From positions 1 through 64,000 of the forward strand of contig NZ_JBQKGJ010000007.1 of the NCBI RefSeq assembly GCF_052118845.1: a DNA stretch of 64,000 nt, given 5' to 3'. The position numbers were made by a program, and so were the translations under genes. Each line of letters opens with the position of its first letter. The stretch's first letter is position 1. Shown piece after piece: positions 34,604-42,540 of this stretch. The notes beneath the pieces were generated by a model, which saw only the letters and a program-made list of their open reading frames with translations, was not told the origin of the DNA and did no database searches. Source of the stretch: Bilifractor sp002394235 (GTDB lineage Bacteria > Bacillota > Clostridia > Lachnospirales > Lachnospiraceae).

Positions 34604-35701
34604 TTATTTCATAAGTACAGACGCTGCTTCGCGCAGCTCCTCGTCTGTGACGCTGCTGTCAATTACCGCGTTGCCGACACCGTCAAGAAGGATAAAGCGG
34701 ATATGCCCCTCTTCCATTTTCTTGTCGGATCGGGTAGTCCGGACGATTTCATCAACGGTCAGGCCGCTGACAGAGGTGGGAATCCCGAAATCCCGGTGAA
34801 GCTTCTGCAGCCACCGGTAATCCTCCTCTGAGATCATGCCACGCTTCATAGACAGCCAGGAAGCTCCGATGGAGCCAATCCCGACACACTGACCGTGAAG
34901 AAGTTCGAAGTTCTTGCATTTCTCAATGGCATGGCCGAGCGTATGACCGAAGTTGAGGATGGCACGGAGTCCCTTGTCCTTTGGATCCTCCTCGACAACG
35001 GACGCCTTGACCCTGCAGCAGGCACGGATCACGGTCGCCAGAGCATCCGGATCTCTCCGGAGGATCTCTGCCTCGTGGGAATCGATCCAGGTGAGCAGAT
35101 TTCTGTCGCGGATCGCACCGGTCTTCAGAACCTCACCCATTCCGGATGCAAACTGATCCTGCGGAAGTGTCTTCAGTGTCTTCATATTCATGTAGACAAG
35201 GCGCGGCTGAAGAAATGCGCCTACCATATTTTTGTACTGTTCAAAATCGACACCTGTTTTCCCTCCGACACTGCTGTCCACCTGCGCAAGAAGGGTAGTC
35301 GGAATCTGGATGAAGTCGATGCCGCGCAGATAAGTAGCTGCCGCAAAACCGGTCAGATCACCGGCGACGCCGCCGCCAAGTGCGGCGAGGATGTCGTTTC
35401 GCTGAAACTTGTGTTCGATTAGAAAACGATACAGGCCGATTACCGTATCCAGACACTTGTGTTCCTCCCCGGCCGGAAAAACGTAGGTTTCAACCGTAAG
35501 GCCAAGCGGAGCGAGTGCCTTCTCAACCTCCCCGGCATACAGCGGCGCCACATTGCTGTCGGATACCACACAGATCTTTTTTGCCCGGAAACCGCTGATC
35601 TGGCGGATTTCATCCGCAAGGGTCTGAAAGCTGCTCTCCCACACAATCCGATAGGAAAACTCCATGCCTGAGCTTTTTCTCTCTACAATTAATGATTCCA
35701 T
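34604..35701 (-). CDS. aroB: 3-dehydroquinate synthase
   Basis: A 365-residue shikimate-pathway enzyme converting DAHP to 3-dehydroquinate with NAD and zinc. The start at 35701 follows GAAGGAGATTATT. The NAD-binding motif GGGVAGDLTGFAAATY, the IPTTLLAQVDSSVGGKTG segment, and the zinc/active-site motif NFGHTLGHAIE are complete. It stands between repeat copies B and D and may be cotranscribed with lspA and rluD. No other aromatic-pathway gene is in the window. Confidence 0.96.
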   Translation of the reverse strand: MESLIVERKSSGMEFSYRIVWESSFQTLADEIRQISGFRAKKICVVSDSNVAPLYAGEVEKALAPLGLTVETYVFPAGEEHKCLDTVIGLYRFLIEHKFQRNDILAALGGGVAGDLTGFAAATYLRGIDFIQIPTTLLAQVDSSVGGKTGVDFEQYKNMVGAFLQPRLVYMNMKTLKTLPQDQFASGMGEVLKTGAIRDRNLLTWIDSHEAEILRRDPDALATVIRACCRVKASVVEEDPKDKGLRAILNFGHTLGHAIEKCKNFELLHGQCVGIGSIGASWLSMKRGMISEEDYRWLQKLHRDFGIPTSVSGLTVDEIVRTTRSDKKMEEGHIRFILLDGVGNAVIDSSVTDEELREAASVLMK

Positions 35702-35825
35702 AATAATCTCCTTCTCAATCCTTTGTCGCCTGTATCCCACTGCTGAAGCAAGAGGAACTTTACGGTATTTTCTGATAAGAGAAAAGCATCAGTAAGAATC
35801 GCTTCTAACTGATGCCTGCAAGGTC

Positions 35826-36115
35826 ATTTACTGTATAAGCTCTTCGAAAATACAGACAGGATCGTCACGCGCGAAGCGTGTGTAAGAGACTGTATGCGAT
35901 TTCGAAGGCAACAGGTATGAGGATGAAGCGCGAACGCGCGATATCCGAATATGCGCGGACAGTGAGCCACATCCGCTCACACAAAGTGTGAAGCGGTGGG
36001 GCGAACGCCGCGTCAGACCGGCGAAGCCGGTCACCTGTAGGATTGCGAGAGTGCGAAGCACGGAGCAATCCGCAGCTTATACCGTGTGTGGCACGATGTA
36101 TCGTATGGCCGTTAC
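35826..36115 (+). repeat. Structured intergenic repeat, copy B (with internal insertion)
   Basis: It starts CTGTATAAGCTCTTCG like copy C and carries the CACGCGCGAAGCGTG hairpin, H1 and H2. The far arm of H1 is split by about 80 bases that hold further hairpins, including ACCGGC-GAA-GCCGGT and CCGCT...AGCGG. It ends with TGTGGCACGATGTATCGTATGGCC. The gap 35702-36171 contains no gene. Confidence 0.88.
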
Positions 36116-36171
36116 TGTAATCATTTGAACAGATATGGATGTCCGGAAAGCCATCGCGATGAAAAGCTCTG

Positions 36172-36768
36172 TCAGAACGCAGTGCGCATCGTCGGCATCG
36201 CGCCGTTCAGAAGATCCTGAATGTCTCCGGAAATCTCGACGGTAGAAGGAGTCAGAATGAAGATGTAACTGGAAACCTTCTGCAGTCCTCCGCCGATTGC
36301 ATAACAGGAACCGGAGGAAAAATCAATAATTCTCTGTGCGAGCTCGACATCAAGTCCCTCCAGATTCAGTACAACGGTACAGCCGGAAAGCAGGGTGTCT
36401 GCAATCTCCCTGTAGTCCTCGACCTTTGCAGGTTTGATTACACAGACTTCCATACCGCTGCGGGAGGACGATGCGGCGCGATGCATCGGCGTTACTTTCT
36501 GTGACTGTGCTGCAGGTCTTGTCTGCATGCGGGCAGCCGTGGTATATCTTCCTGAGGTCTCCGGCTGTGCCTTGCGAACCGGCTCCTCCTCTTCTGCCTC
36601 GCGTGCTGCATTTACGCTCTTGCGGCTTCCAAAATGCTTTTTCTTCGGCGCTGGTTCTTCTTCCGGCTCATCATCATAATCTTCATCGTCGTCATCGAAG
36701 AATTCATCGTCATCATCATAATCGTCATTCAGACGTACCGCATCAAGGAACTTATCAAAAAATCCCAT
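36172..36768 (-). CDS. sepF: Cell division protein SepF
   Basis: A 198-residue cytoplasmic division protein that bundles FtsZ filaments and ties them to the membrane. The start at 36768 has AGGAGAGA upstream. The N-terminal amphipathic segment (MGFFDKFLDAV) would bind membrane. A very acidic low-complexity stretch follows (Asp/Glu-rich, 18-45), then a linker, and the conserved SepF domain (about 115-195) with VLNLEGLD, AQRIIDFSSGSCYAIGG and SYIFILTP. It follows yggS, a gene pair conserved in Firmicutes division clusters. Confidence 0.93.
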   Translation of the reverse strand: MGFFDKFLDAVRLNDDYDDDDEFFDDDDEDYDDEPEEEPAPKKKHFGSRKSVNAAREAEEEEPVRKAQPETSGRYTTAARMQTRPAAQSQKVTPMHRAASSSRSGMEVCVIKPAKVEDYREIADTLLSGCTVVLNLEGLDVELAQRIIDFSSGSCYAIGGGLQKVSSYIFILTPSTVEISGDIQDLLNGAMPTMRTAF

Positions 36769-36799
36769 CTTATCATTCTCTCCTAACAATTTCTTACAG

Positions 36800-36900
36800 A
36801 CTCAGGGGCGGCGCGGAAGCTGCGGAGCAGCTAACGTAACGCGGGGACTTATACCTATTGTGGCACCCCGCCTGCGGGGCATGGCCGTTTATTTCACAAT
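36800..36900 (+). repeat. Structured intergenic repeat, copy F
   Basis: A variant with hairpin AGCTGC-GGA-GCAGCT inside CGCG arms, then GGGGACTTATACC, TTGTGGCACC, hairpin CCCCGCCTGCGGGG and ATGGCCGTTTATTT. It lies between yggS and sepF. Confidence 0.75.
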
Positions 36901-36944
36901 GCTGAAATCTGCCGCAGTGCAATGCGGAAATAGAAAAATGCACC

Positions 36945-37652
36945 TCACTGTTTGTGCGTATAATCGCGTGCGCCGAAAATGGCGGTACCTACACGGACAA
37001 GTGTGGCACCCTCTTCGACTGCAATAATATAATCATTGGTCATACCCATACTCAGAGTCTTCATTTCAACATTCTCATTATCAGTGTTTTCATTGTTGAT
37101 GTCAACACTTAATTGTCTCAATTTGCGGAAGACCGGACGGTTGTCCTCCGGGTTCTTCACAAAGGGAGCGCTGGTCATAAGACCGCTTACAATGATATGT
37201 GGAAGCGTTTCTGCAATTCTTTTCACAAGCTCCGGGGCTTCCTCGCAGGAAACGCCGAATTTTGTGTCTTCCTCCGCAACATTGACCTCGATCAGGATCG
37301 GAATCCGGCGGCTGTGCTTAACTGCTTCCTTCTCGATAGTCTGAGCAAGCTCATAGGTATCGACGGCATGTATCATCGTGACGTATTCCGCGATGTACTT
37401 GACCTTGTTTCTCTGCAGATGACCGATCATATGCCAGTGAATATCCTTTGGAAGGTCATCATGCTTCTGGCGGAGTTCCTGAATATAGTTCTCACCGAAG
37501 TCACGTACCCCGGCACGGTAAAGCTCTTCGATATTCTCCTCCGGCTTTGTCTTGCTGACTGCAATCAGCGTGACATCCTCCGGATTCCGGCCCGCGCGGG
37601 CGCAGGCCTCATCGATGTTCCTGCGAACAGCTTTATAATTTTCCAAAAGCAT
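36945..37652 (-). CDS. yggS: PLP homeostasis protein (YggS/YlmE family)
   Basis: A 235-residue pyridoxal-phosphate-binding alanine-racemase-fold protein that balances PLP and amino-acid pools; no enzyme activity is firmly known. The start at 37652 (MLLENYK) is chosen for TGAGGTG upstream. The PLP lysine lies in AVSKTKP (Lys34). Other family motifs are FGENYIQE, HWHMIGHLQRNK, EVNVAEEDTKFG and SMGMTNDY. It lies between the HlyD-like gene and sepF on the same strand. Confidence 0.95.
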   Translation of the reverse strand: MLLENYKAVRRNIDEACARAGRNPEDVTLIAVSKTKPEENIEELYRAGVRDFGENYIQELRQKHDDLPKDIHWHMIGHLQRNKVKYIAEYVTMIHAVDTYELAQTIEKEAVKHSRRIPILIEVNVAEEDTKFGVSCEEAPELVKRIAETLPHIIVSGLMTSAPFVKNPEDNRPVFRKLRQLSVDINNENTDNENVEMKTLSMGMTNDYIIAVEEGATLVRVGTAIFGARDYTHKQ

Positions 37653-37669
37653 CTTCAACACCTCACATT

Positions 37670-37800
37670 TCTGTATATATGTGGCACCCTGCCCGAGAGG
37701 CAAGGGCGTTTTCTGTAAAACATCATATGATATATGGTATCACAAACGGTAAAAGCTAAGGATTGCGCTGTGCTTTGCACTCTCGCAATCCCTATACTTA
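37670..37800 (-). repeat. Structured intergenic repeat, fragments of copy H
   Basis: Two pieces. A tail TATATGTGGCACC with hairpin CCCTGCCC/GGCAAGGG runs on the plus strand at about 37674-37715. An H2 hairpin at about 37762-37793 runs on the minus strand (GGATTGC, GAGA, GTGC-AAA-GCAC, GCAATCC). Opposite orientations suggest rearrangement or two insertions. Confidence 0.65.
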
Positions 37801-37859
37801 TATGGACTTGTATGACGCAATGCCTTTACGAGAATATGGATCTGTATGACGTATTGCCC

Positions 37860-39188
37860 TTATCGGAGGATCTCCGCTTCGTTCACAGTGCTTCCGTCTC
37901 TGACAATATAATCATACTGGGAGATTCCGTAGTTTGTGCCCTCTTCTACCAGACAGTATTCATCATTCTGATCGATAATGTCGATCTTGCGGAACTGTGC
38001 GTAGCCGCGGTTGATACAGTAAACTCCCTCCAGCGACGCGGTAGCTCCGATGGTATACGTGTCACTGGAATCCGGCTTGAGGATGAGATCGCCAGGCTGG
38101 AAATCCGCTTCATCTACATAGTAAACCTTCTGTCCGGAATCATCCGTGGTGCTCTCATACAAATCGGCTTCCACAAATTCTGTTGAGGAACTGCCTCCGC
38201 TGCTCTTCGTCTGTTTCATGAATCCGTCGGAGTCGTCATCGCCTCCTGTCGTCAGATAATCTACCGGAATCGTGTAAAATTCCTTTGTGACGATAGAAGA
38301 AAGGGGAATTTTCAGTCCGGTGTCCGTATTTGTCACAAGTTCAATATTCAGGAACCGGTCATCTGCGTACCGTACCATACCACTGTACAGAGTAATTTTT
38401 GCAAAATGCGTGCCGTCCTTGTCAAACAGAGTGAGATCTCCGTTCTCGGAATTCCCGTCTTTGCTGAACTTTACGCGGACTGTTGACTTTGTGGAAAGAG
38501 CGGCATATTGCCTGTCCGTTAAGGGGAAGACAAGATACCAGGTGTCATCGGTCGCAATGCGAAAGATCGGATCTCCCTTCGAAACCTTGTCGCTGGTTCG
38601 GAGCTGCGTGCTCTCATAGGATTTGATGTTAAAATCATCCAGGGTGACGTCCTGCGGTGTCAGCGTCTCATATCCGTCTGTCGTATAGGTAATGACACCG
38701 TCGTTATCTGCCTGACAGGCAGTTCCGTTGACAGAGGATGGATCACTGTCGTTGATGACGGTAGAGTTCAGGGAATACTGAAAGTCATAGACGGTTCCGA
38801 AATTGTCCTCATTATATGCCCCCGTAAATTCCGAGGCAAGCTGCCGGATTTTGCTGATGTCGGAGTCTGCCAGTTTGACCGTGGAGGAAGAATCAGGGCT
38901 GGAGCCGATACTGCACACGATGTCATTCTTGGATGCCCGGGCACTGTCCTGCGTATAATAGCTGACATACCCTGAGGCCGAAGCATCAACCAGCTCTTCC
39001 GACCGAAGCGCAAGCGCTGAATAGGATTCGTTATTTGAAAGAGTGCCGGAAGTTACCATATATGAGGAAATGTGCTTTGAGGTCGCATAGATAAAGATCG
39101 TGATGATCAGATACAGGAAGAGCGCTCCGAAGATCACGGTGCCGATATTGAAATTTATTCCGTGTTTTCTTTTATTCTTTTTTGCCAC
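37860..39188 (-). CDS. HlyD-like membrane-fusion-type protein
   Basis: A 442-residue single-pass protein. It starts with GTG at 39188, because AGGAGG lies inside the sequence that would encode an extra MQEAT. One membrane segment (about 16-37) follows a basic tail; the rest is outside. Features of HlyD/periplasmic-adaptor proteins are seen: LRSEELVDASASGYVSYY resembles the biotinyl-like hybrid motif, followed by a beta domain with VSKGDPIFRIATDDTWYLVF. No partner ABC exporter is adjacent. In related genomes this gene type precedes yggS and sepF, so a link with cell division or envelope is possible. Confidence 0.78.
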   Translation of the reverse strand: MAKKNKRKHGINFNIGTVIFGALFLYLIITIFIYATSKHISSYMVTSGTLSNNESYSALALRSEELVDASASGYVSYYTQDSARASKNDIVCSIGSSPDSSSTVKLADSDISKIRQLASEFTGAYNEDNFGTVYDFQYSLNSTVINDSDPSSVNGTACQADNDGVITYTTDGYETLTPQDVTLDDFNIKSYESTQLRTSDKVSKGDPIFRIATDDTWYLVFPLTDRQYAALSTKSTVRVKFSKDGNSENGDLTLFDKDGTHFAKITLYSGMVRYADDRFLNIELVTNTDTGLKIPLSSIVTKEFYTIPVDYLTTGGDDDSDGFMKQTKSSGGSSSTEFVEADLYESTTDDSGQKVYYVDEADFQPGDLILKPDSSDTYTIGATASLEGVYCINRGYAQFRKIDIIDQNDEYCLVEEGTNYGISQYDYIVRDGSTVNEAEILR

Positions 39189-39250
39189 AGTTGCCTCCTG
39201 CATACGCTTTGACTTCTTATTCTAGCATTATCCGAAATTTATTACAAGCA

Positions 39251-39328
39251 AAAGAAAGCTGCCCGCAGGGAGGCATAAAGAAAGCTGCCCGCAGGGAGGC
39301 ATAAAGAAAGCTGCCCGCAGGGAGGCAT
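39251..39328. repeat. 26-bp tandem repeat, three perfect copies
   Basis: Units at 39251, 39277 and 39303, each starting AAAGAAAGCTGCCCGCAGGG. The first 13 bases equal the left arm of the adjacent terminator hairpin at 39331-39364, so part of the terminator has been multiplied. Confidence 0.92.
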
Positions 39329-39330
39329 AA

Positions 39331-39364
39331 AGAAAGCTGCCGCAGCAGGTGCGGCAGCTTTCTG
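39331..39364 (-). terminator. Terminator of the small P-loop gene
   Basis: AGAAAGCTGCCGCA pairs with TGCGGCAGCTTTCT, a 14-bp stem with a 6-base loop. On the minus strand it is followed by TTTAT. It lies 54 bases past the stop of the gene at 39418-39843. Confidence 0.78.
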
Positions 39365-39417
39365 AAGTCCCGTTCGGAACCAAAAACTATAGGCTGAATT
39401 CGATACATGTACGGATA

Positions 39418-39843
39418 TTACAGAGCAAGGAGGATCTTTTCCTGCATATCTGCGCTCAGTTCTTCCTTGTCCATGGACATGCTGATGACAAAGTCAACAT
39501 GGAACATTGTGCTGATCTGCTCGAGCTGTTCGATGCAGTCGTCTACCTTATCCTTGTTGTCTTCAAGCTTCGTCAGCTTCAGGAAGCCATCGAGATACAT
39601 CTGCTCGATATCACGATTCTGAGAGATGATTCCGCAGATAAAACCGACAAATTCATTGTAGTCCTTTAACGGATAAACGGATACATCAATCAGGCGGATC
39701 TTGTTGTTCAGCTCAAGCATATGCTTTGCGCTCTTGTCGAGATATACGATATCTCCGCTCGCCGACCTGACTGCTGTATTCACTTTGTCCAGAATATATT
39801 TGGTTTTCCCTTTTCCCTTTTTGCCTACAATTAATTGAACCAT
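39418..39843 (-). CDS. Small P-loop protein of unknown function
   Basis: A 141-residue soluble protein. The N-terminus holds a Walker A-like loop, VGKKGKGKTK (residues 6-15), right after the first beta strand (MVQLI). There is a hydrophobic strand ending in Asp near 102 (VDDCIEQL) and VDFVISMSMD near 118-125, which could serve as Walker B. It is much shorter than usual ATPases, so it is probably a regulatory or adaptor NTPase of an uncharacterised clostridial family. It stands between the carboxypeptidase and HlyD-like genes with its own terminator. Confidence 0.72.
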   Translation of the reverse strand: MVQLIVGKKGKGKTKYILDKVNTAVRSASGDIVYLDKSAKHMLELNNKIRLIDVSVYPLKDYNEFVGFICGIISQNRDIEQMYLDGFLKLTKLEDNKDKVDDCIEQLEQISTMFHVDFVISMSMDKEELSADMQEKILLAL

Positions 39844-40028
39844 GGCTGATTCCTCCTTGAGCAGTATCGTAATGTAAAATACATTGGTGTATCATAATTT
39901 CCCGAAAAGCTGCATAACCGACACAGACTGGCACGATTTAATTGTCTTTTTGACTAAAATCGTTTCGGGTTGATGGTTTAATTATAGTGTATTTATACAA
40001 AAAAGGCAAGACACTTTCCTTATTTTCA

Positions 40029-41315
40029 TCAGGAACCGGAGACTGAGGAAACACTCTCATCCGTATTGGAGGACGAAGACACCTTTTCGGCTCCGGAAGT
40101 GGAAGTATCCGTTCCGGAGGATGAGGATTTCGCTCCGGAAGAGGAGGAATCCGTCCCGGAGGAGGAAGCATCCGTGCCGGAGGAGGAAGATCCCGCATCG
40201 GAGGAGGCGTCCGAATTCGTCAGACTGAGCAGCTTGCTCATATCGTTGTACAGAGTATCCTTCGTATCGGCACCGGTGACGATTGCGATAAAGGGAACGC
40301 CGTAACCGTTCTGTACGACGAGAGCAAGGCATGATCCGGCCTGATCTGTTGTACCGGTCTTGCTCGCAAGAATCTGTACATTGGAAGGCAGTGAATAGGT
40401 TCCGTCGAGATATTCATCGGTTGTAGTGGACAGGAAGGTGCTCTCTCCCTCGGTCCCCGTGACGCTTGTCTGGTACTGGGACTGTGAGGCGATCTTTGAA
40501 AAATCAGGATAATCCTGATAGACACGGTTCAGCATCAGATAAATGTCATATGGTGTTGTGTAGTGGTTGTCGTCGTGGAGTCCGGAAGGATTGACAAAAT
40601 GGGTTCCCGTCATCCCGAGCTTCTGAGCTTCCGAATTCATCATCTCCACGAATTTATCTACGCTGCCGCCGACCGTTCGGGCAATCGCCATGGCCGCGTC
40701 ATTCGCGGAGTATACCAGAAGCAGGTTCAGCAGATCTTCGAGCGCAACCTTGTCTCCGACTTCAAGCTGACTGGACTGCGCGTCCTCACCGAGCTGAAAA
40801 TCCGCATCCGTCATCGTGACCTGCTGCGTGAGGTCTGCGCCGCTCTCAAATGTCACGAGAGCCGTCATGATCTTCGTCAGGCTGGCGGGATAGATTTTAT
40901 CGTAGATTCCCTTTGCATAGAGGCTGGTGTGATCCTCGAGATTAAACAGAAGCGCCCGTTCATCATCTTCAGTGAGGCTGAGGCTTCCGGATCCGACTTC
41001 GGATTCGGAACAGACAATTCCCTCGCTTTCCGTGTAATTCGATGTACTTTGAAGGGTGAAGGGAGAAAGCTCCTCGGCCCCGTTCTGGGCGGAGAGATTA
41101 TAGGCCTCGGATGTGTCAAGCGTCGCGCTCCGCGTGAAGATCAGATGAATCAGAACAGCTGCCAGCACAAGAATCACCGCGATGAAAACTGCCGCAATAC
41201 GATGCAGGAGACGCTGCCGTCTGCGTCTCGCGTTCCGGCTGTATTTTCTGTTATGCCTTCTTTCCGGTTCCGGATTCGAAGGAGTCCGGTTTGAATGTTT
41301 CTCCTGTATAGACAT
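40029..41315 (-). CDS. D-alanyl-D-alanine carboxypeptidase (PBP5/DacF type)
   Basis: A 428-residue low-molecular-weight penicillin-binding protein that trims the terminal D-Ala of stem peptides. The start at 41315 has GGAGG seven bases upstream and overlaps the end of rodA by 65 bases. A basic cytoplasmic tail (1-35) precedes a membrane anchor (about 36-60). The active-site triad is complete: SLTK in YPASLTKIM, SAN in YSANDAAM, and KTG in ASKTGTTD. The C-terminal 60 residues are an unusual Ser/Asp/Thr low-complexity tail with repeats of SSSGTD, instead of the usual beta domain and amphipathic helix. Confidence 0.93.
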   Translation of the reverse strand: MSIQEKHSNRTPSNPEPERRHNRKYSRNARRRRQRLLHRIAAVFIAVILVLAAVLIHLIFTRSATLDTSEAYNLSAQNGAEELSPFTLQSTSNYTESEGIVCSESEVGSGSLSLTEDDERALLFNLEDHTSLYAKGIYDKIYPASLTKIMTALVTFESGADLTQQVTMTDADFQLGEDAQSSQLEVGDKVALEDLLNLLLVYSANDAAMAIARTVGGSVDKFVEMMNSEAQKLGMTGTHFVNPSGLHDDNHYTTPYDIYLMLNRVYQDYPDFSKIASQSQYQTSVTGTEGESTFLSTTTDEYLDGTYSLPSNVQILASKTGTTDQAGSCLALVVQNGYGVPFIAIVTGADTKDTLYNDMSKLLSLTNSDASSDAGSSSSGTDASSSGTDSSSSGAKSSSSGTDTSTSGAEKVSSSSNTDESVSSVSGS

Positions 41316-42441
41316 ATTTTCCTCCATAGTCAAAATATTTCTTGCGCTGCAGACTGATATTCATCACCACACCCATTCCGATGTAGAGACTGATCAGAGA
41401 GGTCAGGCCGTAACTCACAAAAGGAAGCGGCGTTCCGGTATTCGGAAGAAGGCCTGTCGCGACGCAGATGTTGATAAAGCTCTGTATCGCGATCAGACAT
41501 CCCATACCGTAGCAGACCAGAGTGCCGGAGAGATCTTTTGCCGCTCTGCCTGCCAGAAAGCAAAGCAGGATGATCAGGAACAAGAGGATGACAATAATGG
41601 CGCTTCCGATGAAGCCCAGCTCCTCTCCCGCAACCGCGAAGATGAAGTCGTTCTGAATCTCGGATATGAAATTGCCGCTGTTCGCGGAAAGATCCGTGTT
41701 GTTCAGCCCTTTTCCGGTGACCTGTCCGGAACCGATTGCCATGATGGAATTCTGCTGCTGCATCTTGGAGTCGGAATACTCCTCGCTGTCATCGGAGCTG
41801 AGGAAGGTCATGATACGGTCCTTCTGATAATCGTCGACGATATGGAGATCCGTTTTGACGATCAGGAGAAACATCACCAGTACAACCGGTACGATTACCG
41901 CGAGGATAATCCCGATCTTCTTGTAGCTGAGCCCTGCTCCGAAATACATCAGTGCGAATACAATGGTCATTGTGATGGTATTCTTCAGGTCCGGCTGACT
42001 CAGGATGAGGAACAGCGGAAAAGCAAGAAGAATGATCGACCGGAAGACCGTCTTCCAGGAGTTCAGGTTTTCTTCATGGTTCATAAAGTACATGGAGAAA
42101 AACAGAATCATCATGATCTTGCACAGCTCGGTCGGCTGGAACTGGAACCCTCCGATGTTGATCCAGCGAGCCGCTCCCAGCGCCGTTGTGCCGAACAGGC
42201 GGACCATGATCAGCAGAAGAATGTTAATAATGTAGATGATCCAGTAAAAATGGAGAATCCAGCTGTAATCGATCAGAGAGATCACGATCATCAGCGCAAG
42301 CCCCATCAGAAAGCCCATCAGCTGTCTGCTTCTGAGGGTCGGATCGGCAGATCCGACGAGGACCACACCGATCGAACTGATGATAATCAGCAGAAGCATC
42401 AGCATGAAATTGTAATCTTTCAGTTTATATAACTTCAGCAT
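41251..42441 (-). CDS. rodA: Rod-shape SEDS glycosyltransferase RodA
   Basis: A 396-residue SEDS-family peptidoglycan polymerase with about ten membrane segments, partner of PBP2 in side-wall growth. Family motifs: ARWINIGGFQFQPTELCKI near residue 90, LSQPDLKNT with the catalytic-site Asp near 150, GKGLNNTDL, FAVAGEELGFIG, and the C-terminal NTGTPLPFVSYGLTSL. The ATG at 42441 lies in an AT-rich gap after the PBP2 gene. Gene order (mre genes, PBP2, rodA) supports RodA rather than FtsW or SpoVE. Confidence 0.94.
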   Translation of the reverse strand: MLKLYKLKDYNFMLMLLLIIISSIGVVLVGSADPTLRSRQLMGFLMGLALMIVISLIDYSWILHFYWIIYIINILLLIMVRLFGTTALGAARWINIGGFQFQPTELCKIMMILFFSMYFMNHEENLNSWKTVFRSIILLAFPLFLILSQPDLKNTITMTIVFALMYFGAGLSYKKIGIILAVIVPVVLVMFLLIVKTDLHIVDDYQKDRIMTFLSSDDSEEYSDSKMQQQNSIMAIGSGQVTGKGLNNTDLSANSGNFISEIQNDFIFAVAGEELGFIGSAIIVILLFLIILLCFLAGRAAKDLSGTLVCYGMGCLIAIQSFINICVATGLLPNTGTPLPFVSYGLTSLISLYIGMGVVMNISLQRKKYFDYGGKYVYTGETFKPDSFESGTGKKA

Positions 42442-42471
42442 TCGATATTTTCCCTCTATCTGTGCACTGGC

Positions 42472-42506
42472 TCAGTCGGCAGCGATTTTCTCCGTGCTCA
42501 AATCAC
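42472..42506 (-). repeat. Diverged duplicate of the PBP2 gene 3' end
   Basis: On the minus strand it reads DLSTEKIAAD and a stop, against the true end DSITKKIVAD and a stop at 42541. The copies are 69 bases apart with no stop between in the same frame. Confidence 0.75.
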
Positions 42507-42540
42507 ATCCCGTGCGAATTTTACAAATTGTTGAAAAAAC

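Noticed and set aside
41182..42432. Long open frame (416 codons) on the plus strand
   Set aside because: Antisense to rodA; highly charged composition typical of the complement of a membrane protein gene.
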